A stretch of 64,000 nucleotides of DNA. It comes from Clarireedia homoeocarpa (taxonomy: Eukaryota > Ascomycota > Leotiomycetes > Helotiales > Rutstroemiaceae). Below, piece by piece: positions 49,551 through 63,000 of this stretch. The stretch is taken from contig LNKV01000001.1 of the NCBI GenBank assembly GCA_001465935.1, positions 744,001 to 808,000 on the forward strand. Direction: 5' to 3'. The notes under the pieces were generated by a model that saw only the letters and a list, made by a program, of their open reading frames with translations, ran no database searches and was not told the DNA's origin. Position 1 is the stretch's first letter, and every line of letters begins with the position of its first letter. Made by a program: the position numbers and the translations under genes.

Positions 49551-51946
49551 CGCTGGAATTAGCGGAATAAAGTGGTGATAGTGACGTTAAATCCGTTGTC
49601 TTCGCCTTCGAGCCTTGTAGTTCCGCTTCCAAAATTGAGGGTGTAGCATGGATTCTGGCGCCCTTTCGCAGTTTGAAGTCGTCGACCCGCCCGGTAATAG
49701 GCTGTCATCTATCTAGGTTTAGGAATTTTGAAGACGCAATCAAGCAGATTTACGTAGATGACTGGGTACAGAGCTCTAGTCAACGGCAACCTTACGCCCG
49801 TTAAGTCCAAAACTCTCTACTGCTTGCTTCGGCCAGGCGCAGGCGCAGGCACAGACACAGGACACAGGACACAGACAGGCACAGTAGATCAAACTAAACT
49901 CCAGGCTCCTGCTTTTCATCTGATGCCCGCGAGACTAATCTAGCTACTCTCGATGCAGATATGCAGATATCAGAGACTGGGTACGTATAAGCTAAGCCAA
50001 GCCCTTTCGTAACGGATATATCCAGCTCTAAAGCAAAACATGGACCTGATGTCGCTCGTTCGCTCTGGATGATACCATAATTAGTACTAGGACTAGTATT
50101 AGTCTTTTGTGTACGCCTATCCTGGACGTGTAGAAAACGACATCGGCGACCTTGACAAGTTTGAGTCTCTTATGATTGCCATTTTATTAATCCTGTCTAC
50201 TCTATCTGAAAAAGGGGTGTCTGGCCAGGTGGTGTTTGGGGTGTGAGGCCTTGGCTGTTCACACCTATACCTTACCTATGGCATGGCTTTTTCCCGATGA
50301 ATCATGTGCTAATCTATGGAGACGAGCTTCCCGAGCTCCCAATTCTTAATGAAAAGACGGAAACCCATATTCCATGGCTTGGTATGTACGTAGCTTCTGA
50401 GCATTCGAGGTAACATTAGGGTGGAGAAGGTCGGTTCTGAGAATGCTTCTCGAACCATTAGATGACTTCTTCTTATGTGCTCAAACACATAAACGAGCCA
50501 GGACAAGGTAGCACTGTGGCCGAGACGGAAAACCATGCCGTTCTTGATACTAATTGATCTGATTAATTTTCGACTGTAACTGTTTTGTCATGTCAATGTC
50601 ATGTAAGGTTCTGATGTGCACGCAACACGGGAGTTGTTCGATAGCATGCTCCGTCCCTTCTAGGGTCTAATCACCATGTCACAAAACCAAGAACGGTCTT
50701 CAGGCAACCAATTTAGGTGTAGCGACCCCCGACTGTCACCAATCAAGGAATGCCATCTTCGCATGACGAGATGCTTTTCGATCAATGGTTGCACCTCGTA
50801 CTGAGCAATTGCTAATCTCATTCGTCTCTCTATTATTGATCGGCGGGGAGAATATAGGACACATGAGCACAAAAAGACGGGAAAGGGCGAAGGGGTTGTG
50901 GGAAAACACGAACGAGCCGACGCAGAGAATACCGAAGATGGGGAAGTTCCTGCTTCCCCAACTGCCAGTACGCAGCCCCAGCACGAGCACCAGGACCAGC
51001 CAACAACAACTTTACCTCCGTAGACTGGTGCTTGTTAGCTCCAACCTTTCGCTTCGAAAAGCTTCATAGGGCTGCTCCTTTTTGGCTGCTGCTGCTGCTG
51101 CTGCGTGCGTGCGTGCGTTCTGCTAGAGTGGGAGGGAAGTGGGCAGTGGGCAGTGGGCAGTGGGTAGCTGGGATAACTTTAGATACAGAAGGTCATAAAT
51201 CAACAAATCCTCGGACCAGATTCAACTGCTATTACTGGACTGTGGATGGTGGATTTCTATATTTACATCCTTTTACTTAACCCAACGCGAAGCTAGCCAA
51301 CCATCGTACAAGACCCTATCCCAAGTGGTGTACCCGTCAAGCCCGTATTTTGGTTGGTGCTGCTTTACGAGTCGTTTGGCGATTTTGGCGGATTTCTATT
51401 AATGGCCCCTAATTAGTGATCAATTCTTTTTCAATCAACACAAAGCAACTGAACACAAATTGTGGAATTTATGTTTTCCCTCACAAATGCGCCTCTCACC
51501 TGCAGGTGGATGAATGTACCCTATTTGGCTTGGACTCGGTGTCCGTGGTAGAATTAATGCCCCAGTTGCACGGCGCACCTCCCGGCCGTTTTTATCACAA
51601 AAGGAGGGTCAGTGGCTTGCAAGGTAATGGGAACATGAACATGCTTTGTGCAGGGTTCAGCACCAGGTTGTGTCTTCTAGGGTCTCGGACAAGGTTTGTC
51701 GTTTGTGTTGTAGCTGAGCAGAAAGGGCGCCAGGATTCGGGGCCAAGTAGTTTGGGAAATCCGTATAGCTGCGTCAGTTTGTGGTTGTCCCGCCTTCACA
51801 TATATATCGGGGCATCTCCCCTCCTGAGGTGATTCATGACCTTGTTGTATCAGCCTCTCTAGTCATACTGCAAGCTTCCCAAAACTTCAGACATCTCTCC
51901 AAGATTTTCTATCAGTATTGGATACTACCCTCAAACACACTTCATC

Positions 51947-52878
51947 ATGTCTCGACACAGCTACACATATTCGACGGCTACGACCTCAAGACATATGACC
52001 ACCCACGGCACAAGCAGTGCCTTCAGCAGCTCTGCGAATCCGGATGAGGACTGGACCAAGATCTCCGACTTGGCCGAGCGCAGAAGAATTCAAAACCGCA
52101 TTGCTCAAAGAAACTACCGTAAGTAGATAATCTACACTCTTCACTTACTATCAGTGGCTGATTCTTTCCTACAGGCAAGAAGCTCAAGAGACGTCTTGAA
52201 GATCTTGAACGCCGAGCTGGTTCTTCTTCGGCCTCCCCACCTCAAGCTCATGCTGAGCTCCATCAACAACAAGATCGTAGCAACGAAACCCAGCAATACA
52301 GAAAGAGCCCGGAAAATGTGCAACGACAAGTTTCTCCACGCCTTTTGCCTAGCCAATATACTCCACCAATGCAAAGCGACGACGAGATTATCTTTTCCCA
52401 AAACTTCGATCGTGATGGATCCCGCACACCACCTCTTTTCGCATACCACACATACCCGGCTCCAGAGGACGTTGTCTACCCACCATACCCTCATTCTCAG
52501 CCTTATCGTGCAGTCTCCGGCAGTGATCGATCCGAGGCATATGAGCACTACATGGCTCCAGTGCCAGTGACATTACCTTCAATGATGCATTTCAACGACG
52601 CCATCAAGCGAGAAACAGAGGATACAATGAGCCCTTACAACATGACCTACCAAGGACTGCCAGCGATCGATATTCACTCACACCACGGTTATGATGACCC
52701 TCATGTAAGGCACCCTCAAGTTGTGAAGCCACTTGCAATGGGTCCTAACAGATATCTGCAGACGCCACCACTTTCACACTCTTACGAGCACTCCACAACC
52801 TGTTCAGAATCAGGATACCAATATCCCACGACACCTTTATCAATGCCTCCCTCGCCTCGCATGATGACGCACATATGA
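51947..52878 (+). CDS. bZIP transcription factor with short zipper
   Basis: Exons 51947-52118 and 52175-52878 give 291 residues. The basic region (about residues 35-65) contains NRIAQRNYR, the N-x7-R DNA-contact pattern of bZIP proteins. It is split by a 56-bp intron inside the YRKK sequence, and the exon ends rejoin in frame as CGC. The coiled part is very short (KKLKRRLEDLERRAG) before a Ser/Pro/Gln-rich region, so a full leucine zipper is absent. The C-terminal two-thirds is disordered with repeated Tyr-Pro and His-rich stretches, suggestive of an activation domain. This layout is known in a fungal group of AP-1-like bZIP proteins, but I cannot name the orthologue. It sits at the edge of the long desert. 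Confidence 0.88.
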
Positions 52879-54127
52879 GAAGAGCACTAGAGGCTTTAAC
52901 GAAGGATGATGGGATATTTTGGCTTGGAAGGCAGGAATCAAAGAGTTCGAAGTGCTCGACACTCGCTTTAGACGGCAGTCACGGATATGATCGGGGAATT
53001 GGGCATCGCAAGGAGGAAATTCATGGAGGGAGTTTTGCGGTGTATGGAGTTTTGGATCTTTCGCTTCACATGGCTCGTAGAAATGAGGAACGATCCTAAT
53101 GTATATACCCAGGACGATTAGTGTTTCATCCGTTCATTATTCTTGTACTCAAAAATTGAAAGAAAGCTTCACTATTATTTTCCATTCTCCCTTGATGCCG
53201 AAGTGACATGAATATGATCCTACGCTTGTCCGAGGTGGATATTTCCCGTACTCTTCCCGGCTCCTCAATTTCCCGATCATCCTAAATACCAAAACGTTAG
53301 ATCTACCAAGTGACCTTCCCATATACTTCTTGCCACTTTACGCAAACCAATTTCTCAGCAATCAAATTCGATGTAGGAATCTTCCGAGCGGCTACGGCAC
53401 TTGCTAATTCATACAACAATGGAGGTCGAACTATCGGTCGGCCTGGTGAAGTGACGGATCCTCGCGTGACTAGTGGGCAATTTCCTTAAAGATTGATCGG
53501 ACGGCGCTATCCCACTCTTTCAGCCCTATCCGTTAAAAATACCCTAATGCGGACGAGCGGGTCAATGCTTGATATTCTGCTGCATGTTGGCCGCGCCAGC
53601 AGACCGAGATGTTGGTGTTTGGTGTTGTGTTGATGTTGTGTTGGTGTTGTGTTGATGTTGTGTTGGTGTTGTGTTGGTGTTGGTGTTGGTTCACGCATGC
53701 AAGCATTTGAAATTGTATACTAGTTCGAAGTGAAAAAGTGTCCGAGAGTCTCATCTCATCTCACCACCCCACATTCTCGCTTGCATTCGCCGCATAGACC
53801 AATCCCAGGTCAAACCTTCGTTCGAACTACCACGGTTAATACGCGCTTGTCAGCTTGAAAAATCCCGACATTTTGGACCGTCAACCAGGGCACATCAAAG
53901 CAATACCACAAGGCTATTGGATCATCTGTACGAAGTTGTTCATTACTGTAGCTGTTGGTGTAATGAGCTTGTCTGTCCATAGGCTTACAATACAGCCAAG
54001 CACGCCCGTCTGACCTCGACGACATCCCCCCCACCCTACATAGCCAACGAGTCTAACGCTGTGTGCTTCGGTATCCGGGTCACCCGTACTTCCTGCCAGC
54101 TCGAGAACGAGGTCTAGGGATCTAATA
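52879..54127. other. Intergenic with a GT-rich minisatellite
   Basis: It lies between the bZIP and CIA30-domain genes (both plus). Apart from the minisatellite at 53608-53690 it shows nothing recognisable. Frames across the minisatellite encode only Asn/Thr/His/Gln repeats. Confidence 0.6.
53608..53690. repeat. GTGTTG-type minisatellite, about 11-bp period
   Basis: Alternating GTGTTGATGTT and GTGTTGGTGTT units run for about 80 bp with strong strand asymmetry (no C on the plus strand). Confidence 0.9.
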
Positions 54128-55305
54128 ATGGATCGGGACGGAGAATTGTCATCAATCCCTCTCTTTGGTGGGACCAAGTAAGCATCAAACTATCTAGGAA
54201 CAGAGAGGAGCTTGGCCAGACCAAACTTTATTAATACATACAAAGGCCATGGTCTCCAGATGATTGGACCTCGAGCGATGATCGAGTAAGAGGTGGAGCG
54301 TCGCAGTCCTTCCTTGATTGTTCGGGATCCTCCCCTATCGCCATATTCAGAGGTACCCTTGACACAAAGACCTTGGGCGGGGCTGGGTTTGCATCACAGA
54401 GAACGAGGGTGGATGGCACCGTAAGTGTGGCCGTGGCCGCTACTATTTGAGATCTATATTCATTCAAGCGCCCATGAGGAAGACGCTCAAGCGTCTGAAA
54501 CGCGTCCCGTTCCATACTTTATGCGACTAGTCAGATACGATGCTATTCACTATTAAGCGCGTGCCAATGCATGATATAAGGCTATCGGAGAATATAATTA
54601 TCCATGGAAATAGACATCCGCTGGGGTAGTCCCCATGTTGGTGATCTCGCAAGCGCTTACATTCCGATCAGATGGTCCCTCCACGCGTCGAGCCATACAT
54701 CATGCTGTACTCTCTTTCAAGCCTGCCGATCAGAACCTCAAACTAACATACCAACCTTTAGTGGGATCTTTCTCTCTTTGATGGAATCCAACTTGATATA
54801 GAGGCAAGCGACGAAAAGAAATACACTTTCATTATCAAGGACGAATTGTTACCAAGGAGTCCGAATGGCAGGGAACAAAGCACAATTAGCTGGGAATACG
54901 ACTTCCAAGGTCCCGCAGGTCACAATGTAATTTTTGTGAAGTGGGATGATCTAAAGCCTACATATAGAGGACGCGAGAAGGAAGATGCAAAACCTTTGGA
55001 TCTGAAAAATATTAAGAGATTCAGCATTATGATGCGAAGGTGAGGCTCCCAATGTCAAGCTTGGCGCGTTTACTGATAATACTAGCTTCTTCGGAACTCA
55101 GGAAGGGGACTTTTCCTTGCCTATACTCTCAATATCCGCGAGAAGGGATGAAAGCGTGAAGAAAATCGATACACCATATCGGGATGATCCCAACGAGAAG
55201 GGTCACGACGAGCCAAGTCATGGGGTGAATCGAGGGGCCCCAAACGCACGGCAAGGCTGGTTGGCTTGGATGCTTGGGCCATGCACTGCATCAAAGACTG
55301 AGTGA
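54128..55305 (+). CDS. CIA30-domain protein (complex I intermediate-associated protein 30 family)
   Basis: Exons 54128-54177, 54246-54420, 54762-55039 and 55086-55305 give 240 residues. Joined sequence matches the CIA30 family: IPLFGGTKPWSPDDW, SSDDRVRGGASQSF, TLGGAGFASQR, WDLSLFDGIQLDI, KKYTFIIKDELLP, STISWEYDF, DDLKPTYRGREK, DLKNIKRFSIMMRSFFG and QEGDFSL. The founding member assists assembly of respiratory complex I in Neurospora; many fungi also carry shorter relatives of unknown role, and this one has no obvious mitochondrial leader, so it may belong to that group. After the domain the C-terminus has a polar tail of about 45 residues. Intron 2 is 341 bp, long for this region; no conserved sequence is missing across it. 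Confidence 0.9.
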
Positions 55306-58300
55306 TTGGTACCTACATGACCCACCTCCACAATGGCCTCTGCGGTGATTCTACATATCATATCCTACCCCAGCTTCCGTCCTTGACGGCACAAATACTA
55401 CTAAAACACAATAGCACAATTTACAAAATAGTCGCTGCACTTGACTCACCGCGTGAACTCAGGCTTTTCCGGGAATTTTTAACTCTGTCCTGGCTGCATG
55501 CCAGTGTCTGTAAGTGGAACTTGCGGGATTGCTATTGGTACAACGGCAGAAACTTGCTTTTTTTTTCCAATTCTTCAGCCTTCAATGCCGCAGTCTGTGG
55601 AATTATCTGAGACATTCACCTCGGTCCGAATCTTGCTCAATCCAGCCATGCCCACAAGAATATTCCTTCTGTACCACGACCCAAGGAATGGCCCCTCAAA
55701 TGAAGTGGGGGCTCCGCATCCAATCGACGATGAGCAGCGACATGTTTTTGCTACAGTTGCCAAGCCATCACAAATCGTCAATCAGCAGTCCCTTCATCAT
55801 GCTTGCTTCATGGCCCACGTAAAACCCATGAGGTATGGTGGTATTTTCTACCCTTGACTTGTAAGCATCGCATAGAATTCTCCCGACTATGTCAACTACC
55901 CCTACTATCTTCTCGATCATCACATCGCGTACGGCACCCTCGGATTGAGATCTGACCTCCTGCCTGTTCTGTTAATTCTTCATCCTTCGACCCACAACCC
56001 TCCAATAACACTTTCCCACCAGCCATACCGGCCCCCTGGTCGCATTCGGTGCCATCCCTGCACCTCGTGCTCTACGCCGCAATACCATTTCACAGAGTTA
56101 CATCAACACCATGCAAAAGCCCCTGCCAGCTGAAGGGTTTCACCCAAACATTCCACGTTCTCCCTCTCCCCAGCCAAAGATCAAGGACACACACACACCT
56201 TCTACACACCGAATTGTCCATTTATTGCTTGAAACCACAATCTTGTCTCGTTTCGTTTCGTTTCGCGTTGTATGCCATCGCCGTCCTCAGCTCCTCCACC
56301 TTTCTTCCCGTCGTCCCAGCTCTTTTAGTTCACACGAATAGGAGGAATCGCGCATCTCTCCTCCGACTAATCAGTGATTTCTCCGGCCGCCACGGGATTA
56401 GTACCAGCGCACAAAACATCGGCGCATAGCCTTAATTGGGCTGCAAAGCAAAATTACAATAATTAATACGGTGTCGTCATTCAATTAAGAAGTAGTATCT
56501 GCATATCGGACAGTCTCTAGGCAGACAGAGAAGGCAGACAGAGAAGGCGTAGCTGTGCCTCAAATGCTAAATGTTGTTACATAAAAATATTTTTACTGTC
56601 ACAAGTGTTTCATGGGTTGACTTGCATCTCGTTCAGCTATTTACGGTACTCCGTTCTCTAGTGGCATCTTGTGCCCACAACGTTACCCAGACTAGTGCAC
56701 CGGTACTCCATTTCGAATGACAGAACTGTCTGCAACGACGCACGAGTCTGTGTTTATTTATATCTTCGCGATGCCCTCGTCGTACGAGACTAACCACAAG
56801 GCTATTACTGCCGACGGCGAGTTCCACGAGCTGTTGCGCAAAACTTACCCAAAGAGGATGCTGTCCAATCTCCGTGCACACTTTATCAGCCATCAACTTC
56901 GTACATAATTTACAAAATGCTACTGTGAATCGTGTGATTCGTTTCCCTCGTACACACACACATACTTGGATGAACCTCGAAAAAATATGCTTAATCGAGA
57001 ATGTTGCTGCGATATACGAAGTGCATGCAGCACCACGTTTTCTCTTTCACCCCTCATCGCAACCCAACCAATCAGCACTCGATCACCGTAAAGAACACCA
57101 TTTTCCTAAACAGAATGGGCTATCCGAGAATGGTAATGTTCTGGAAATGATCCACGACATCTATACTACAGGGTTTTGCTGACTCAAGATGACAGGACGC
57201 GTGCCTGCGTTGCAATGAGGTACAACGCCTTACCACTCATTCAGGTACATCTTACGCATGGTAAGCAGTGATTACTGCTTCACCTGCTCTCTAAGCTTTC
57301 GTGCAGGTACGAGATGCGGGCTCGATCGATAGGAGACCTGAGGGACGGTATGGGCATGCGTCCTACGTTGCACTACGTCTTACTGTTACAGTGCACCATC
57401 GTTCGTCATGGAAAAGTTCTCGAATAGATCGGGGATGTTGACTCGTTTCTCTCGTTACTCGAGACTGCCTATAGCTGAACCGTTGTTCATCTACGATACA
57501 TCATATCACGTTGCAAGCCAAGTGTATAGCGTACTAGATTCTCCTTGCTTCTACTTTGATTTACAGTTTCGCTATCAAATGCTACAAAGTTGCACATCGC
57601 TTGCTTCTTCACGAAACTCGTATGTCAAGCAAGATGCGCGCGAAAACTACTAGCTCCTGTGCTTCCTCTTCCACTCTTGTCACTTCATCGTCTGCAAATC
57701 CAAGTTTCAGATGTTTACAAAGCTCGAATAGAAATGACCCTATATGGAAAAATATATACGCTATTTTGGGAACTTAAAAAGTCTCCTATACATGTACACA
57801 CCTACATATACAATCCAATATAAATCACCCACACCGCAAAATTTATAATCCATTTTTACACAAGCCAACTCTAATTCTTCCCCCCAAAATGTTTCGCGAA
57901 TCGTACTCAACTCAAATCATCACCTCGTAAAATTCCAAAAACATCCAACACACATCCATGTCCCACCATCATACCTACTGCGGCCCCCAAACAAATCGCA
58001 CCCGTCCATCCCGCCAAGAATGAGGCAGTGTCAAGCCTCAATCTCTCTATCACCATCACCAGCTTTCCTTTATCATTTTGTGGACCAAGCTGTCATGGTA
58101 TTTTATCATACCCGTTGCCATCTTTTGATGGAGAAATAAAAAATAATTCTTAAAGAATTTGTTTGACGTCAAAGTATGCATATAATTTCAGACTGCATAC
58201 AATCCATGACCTTGTCCTCTGCGCCTTATCTGTTCTTCCTTTACCAACTGTAGCTGGGAACATATTGATGTAGAAACGTTTCGATGTTACATCGTGACTA

Positions 58301-60037
58301 TATTTCCTCGCCCAGCTTGCATACCTGCCACCGCTGTGAGCAATTCTCTCCCCTTTGCCTGAGTTATGATTCTTGGTGCTTCCTTTCGCATTCGTCTGAC
58401 CCCCCCGCCCCTCCCCCCCCCGCGCCCCCCTAAATCTCCTGCCCTTCCCTCGCCTCCCTATTCCACACCCCACAATACCTATCTCACGGTCTATCCCGAG
58501 TTATGAATAGTAATACCGCAATGCACAATCCTTCCATCCACCCGCTCGCCCGCTCATTAACTACTTCCAACAACCATTCATCCTCCTCAAACACGTTCAT
58601 CCGATCTAATCCCCCATCCCGCTCCCGTGCATCGTACCCCCAACATCCTAGCCGAGACAAGGCGACGCAAAACCAGCCCAGGCCAACTGCTTCAACATAC
58701 CCGAGACAGGGCAAGACGAAACAAAGCAAGACAAAATAAGACCCGATATATTTCCCCATCACCGAGGTCAGCCCAAGTTCCCCGAGCCAATAAAATCCGG
58801 CGCCCAGGTATCCGGCTCACATCCACTACCCAATCCAGTTCGGTCTCCGGTCTTTCTCTCTTTTTGTTTTACAGACATGAATTCATTCTAAACTACCTAC
58901 CCCTTTCCCAAGAAACCCCCAAACCGCAAGTCAAGAAATGTTTTAATAATCATAGTTAAGTCTTTTTTTGGATCCCATTTCATCCCATCCCATCCCATCC
59001 CATCCCATCTCAAAGCAGAAGAAAGGAGCGGGAGAAGAAAAGCAGCAAGTGTTGCAGGCACAGACGCGATCTATTTCTGTTCAGTAGTTTCGTTTGTGTG
59101 GCACACTGGGCTGTGTTTGTGTTTTGGGGTTCTTTTCGATTACCTGGATTACCTTGATAGATTGGTATGTCGTGTTGTGCGCTTGAGGGGTAGTTTTGCA
59201 GAATAGTGCACTGCTGGTTGAGTGATGGCTGGTTGAGTGATGGAAGGATGAGAAGGGAGGGAGAGGGGGAGGGGATGCGATAGGATAGATGAGTCTCTGT
59301 CTGGAGTTGTGTCTGTTTCTTGCTCGTTCCAGTGGGTGTCTTGCTAGCAGCATGGTATCATGTAATTCGATTCAGAAGCATCAGTGTGCATAGGAAGAAT
59401 TAGCTCGCATGGGGTATTGTGTTCGTAGACTCCTAGCACGCATAATTTCTTAATTGCATCTCCAAGGGGAGTCTGTCAGGGACGAAAAGATATAGTAGCT
59501 CTTGCAGTTGGTGCTAGGACTTTCTACTTTCTGAAAGCATACCATTATAAAGAAGTCCTAGGCTTGGATATATAGATTTTCAGTCAGGCTCTACCTTTCG
59601 TTGGGCACGAGACCTTCGATTCATGCGACTTCACTCGGCTTCATTACCCTATATACGTTAGGATATCAATCATAATATACTCTAGCAAAATGGAAATGCA
59701 TATGAAGGGAGCATCTTAGTCGATATATCCTCATGTTCTTTACACCATGCAAGACTCTCCCTACTTCAAAGTTCCGCCACTCACAACATGAAACCACATC
59801 AACATTAATTGCTGTTCGTCACCCATCTGAAGGTCCGGATGAAGAAAACGGCAAACACCAAAAAGATGCTATGCATACAACAGTGGGGATTTGCTAGTGG
59901 TCCCCCACCTGGCTACCAATCTACCGATTCAAGACTTGAATAAGGCAGAGCGGACGGGAGAGGGAAAAATAAAAGAGTATTAGATTAAAGACAAAAGTAG
60001 GGTAGTATTTGATAGTTATATGCGAACTCATTTTAAC
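55306..60037. other. 4.7-kb intergenic region, no gene recognised
   Basis: Frames of up to about 125 codons (for example at 55498-55857 and 56049-56429) show no family features and no convincing exon structure. Simple repeats are present, notably a (CATCC)n run at 58981-59010 and C-rich tracts near 58400-58440. It includes the 3' flank of the NLR remnant. Confidence 0.6.
58981..59010. repeat. (CATCC)n repeat
   Basis: Six pentanucleotide units, the last ending in CATCT. Confidence 0.88.
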
Positions 60038-63000
60038 CTATAAAACATGACTTCCATCTTCGAGTCTAAAAAGGAAAACATCGCCTGATGACAACCCCAT
60101 AGCTGTGGTTCCCTTGTAAATAGATACGCTAGACCATCTAGACGGTCGATAATCAGGAGGTAGCCAAAGAATATTCAATATTTCTTCACCTACCCTCTCA
60201 ACTATCCAATTATTCAATATAAAGTATAAATCAAAAGCAGAAGATGCCCCCAAAAATTCACTTTTGAATGTTTGCTGTAGCTCGCCTGACGCTATATCCC
60301 AAAGCCGGATCGTTTCATCCCAAGAGCCTGAAGCGACTATCCTGATATCTGGTGAGAAGGCTACTGAGGTAACTGAATCTGAATCACCTTTAAGTGTCTG
60401 TTGTAGCTCGCCTGTCGCTGTATCCCAGAGCCGGATCGTCTGATCCCAAGAGCCTGAAGCGACTATTCTACTATCAGGTGAGAAAGCTACTGAGCTAACT
60501 AGACTCGAATGACCTTCGAGTATTTGCTGCAGTTCGCCTGTCGCTGTATCCCAGAGCCGGATCGTATTATCCCTAGAACCCGAAGCGACTATTCTGCTAT
60601 CGGGCGAGAAGGCTACTGAGTCAATCAAATATAAATGACCTTTGAGTGTTTGCTGTAGCTCGCCTGTCGCTGTATCCCAGAGCCGGATTGTACGATCATC
60701 AGAGCCTGAAGCGATTATTTTGCTATTGGGCGAGAAGGTTACTGAGTTAACTGAACTCGAATGACCTTCGAGTATTTGCTGTAGCTCGCCTGTTACTATA
60801 TTCCAGAGTCGAATTGTTGTATCGGCGGAGCCTGAAGCGACTATTCTGCTATTAGGCGAGAAGGCTACTGACCTAACTGAATCCGAATGATCTTTGAATA
60901 TTTGCTGTAGTTCGCTTATCGCTGTATCCCAGAGCCGGATTGTATTATCATTAGAGCCTGAAGCGACTATTCTATTATCGGGCGAGAAGGTTACTGAGTT
61001 AACTGAACTCGAATGACCTTCGAGTATTTGCTGTAGCTCGCCTGTTACTATATTCCAGAGTCGAATTGTTGTATCGGCGGAGCCTGAAGCGACTATTCTG
61101 CTATCGGGCGAGAAGGCTACTGACTTAACTAAACTTAAATGACTTTTAAGTGTTTGCTGTAGCTCGCCTGTCGCTGTATCCCAGAGCCGGATTGTACAAT
61201 CATCAGAGCCTGAAACAACTATTCTACTATTAGGCGAGAAGACTACTGAGGTAACTGAATCTGAATGACCTTTAAGTGTCTGTTGTAGCTCGCCTGTCGC
61301 TGTATCCCAGAGCCGGATCGTATTATCCCAAGAGCCTGAAGCGACTATTCTACTATCAGGTGAGAAAGCTACTGAGTTAACTGAATCCGAATAACCTTCG
61401 AGTATTTGCTGCAGTTCGCCTGTTACTGTATCCCAGAGCCGGATTGTACAATCCCAAGAGCCTGAAGCGATTATTTTGTTATCGGGTGAGAAGGCTACTG
61501 AGCTAACTGGATTCGAATGACCCTCGAGTGTTTGCAGAGCGGTACTCCAATTTGATTGCGTCCTCGATATTTTAGAAATCCAACGAGGAATAGACTTTTG
61601 AAATATTTTCCGAATAATACTCTCTTCCGGCGCAAAGAATAAGGCTGAACAATATATTTGAAGAGGAGCCTGTTCAATTCCTGTTCGGTTATGAAGGACA
61701 AATCGTTTAGTATCATGGATAAGAGTATAGAGTTCAGGATCCTTATTGGCCTTAATTATATATTAGTCGAATTCCTTGTGAAAATAAATAAGAAATGATA
61801 TTAACATATAGGAGTATAAGATTCTAAAGACCGTATTGCAATGATGATCTTTGAAATATTCCTCATCAAGCTTGTAACTTCCAACCAATGCAACAAATGC
61901 TCTTTTAGGAATTCATAGATAACCCTATTATTTTGAATATGTTTTCCGTTTTGTTCAGGATTTCCATCTCTTAAATGATCAACCCAGTAGATAGAAGAAT
62001 ATCGTATACATGTTAGTGGATCGGGATTGGGCTGCTTGATCTGGTCAACGGTGAGACCTGGATAACGCAAGTCGTATATATCGCGTCTGAGCGTCTTACT
62101 CATAACTGTTATCGAATTTTGAAATATCTCGTTATGGACTCGCTCGATCCCATTGGGAAATATTGTTCCAGCAGCCTTGAGATAGAGGAAGTCCTTTGCT
62201 GACTGATGTACAAAGAAGACACTACGTCCACGAATAGCCAGAAAAGAGCCACAATGTTGTATCATATCTTCTAATGGAACCTCGTCATCATTATCCAACC
62301 CGATCAAGGGTACCAGTTCGTCGAGCGTAACAGGTCGATATACTATTACCGCAATAGCTAGAATCTTAAGGCAGAGTTTGCGCGCTTCGATGTCCTCCAT
62401 GTCTATTATCTGTTGTATCATACGACCATATAATGGATCAAGCTCAGGAGGGAAATCTTGTAGCTTTGAAATCCTAAACAATTGAGACTTCTCAAGATTT
62501 TGACAAACCAAAGCCACCCAAAGAAAGGTTCCGTTTGCATTCTCTAGAAGATGGGATTCGATAGCCTTCTTATATTTCTTGACCTCTTTCTTTCTCCTCG
62601 CGAGCTTGTCCACCTTATCTTGCACATACCAGCCAACAGCAGCTGACACTGACTGGGCATTCAATTCGAGACTAAGCGGCATTCCCTGCTCAATCAGTTC
62701 TAGTTCCTCTTGAATTTGAGGCCAGTTGCGACTAGAGACAAGCTACTTAACCCGAGGGAATTTGGATACACTCAAAACAATCAGACGAAGTAACTTAGGC
62801 AGATCTGTATTACACTCGTCAAGTGCATCAATGATCAAGATTGTTGGCTTCAAACTCTGATCATCCAAGATGTCCCCCAAAATTTCAGAGAGCGCTACCC
62901 AGGTATTGACATCCTTGAATAGCTCTTCACCTTGTACCTTGTATCTATTTTCTAAATGCTGAAGGAGTTCAGGTTGCTGATCGATAAGCATGTAGATGAG

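Larger units (their letters stand above)
36041..51946. other. 15.9-kb gene desert rich in simple repeats
   Basis: No frame on either strand here resembles a protein family, and I see no intron-joined gene. The longest frames (about 200 codons near 39.1-40.0 kb and 42.5-43.1 kb) are low in complexity. The composition is ordinary rather than AT-rich. Simple repeats are frequent: (CGAA)5 at 37029-37048, an AT-rich AAAAT run near 37449-37485, a G-run at about 41638, (TGG)n at 42908-42939, CCATG repeats near 43960-43990, CTATCAA repeats near 44480-44520, CCAT repeats at 45815-45848, a long T/C tract at about 47190-47225 and AGTGGGC repeats near 51138-51165. It lies between two divergent start codons, so it may act as an extended regulatory region or encode non-coding RNA. 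Confidence 0.7.

Noticed and set aside
55498..55857. 119-codon plus-strand frame
   Set aside because: No recognisable family, weak start context and a competing frame over the same bases; left as intergenic.
61495..61716. Separate 73-codon minus-strand protein
   Set aside because: It is the frame-shifted shadow of the WD40 exon, whose true frame encodes the standard linker and first repeat.
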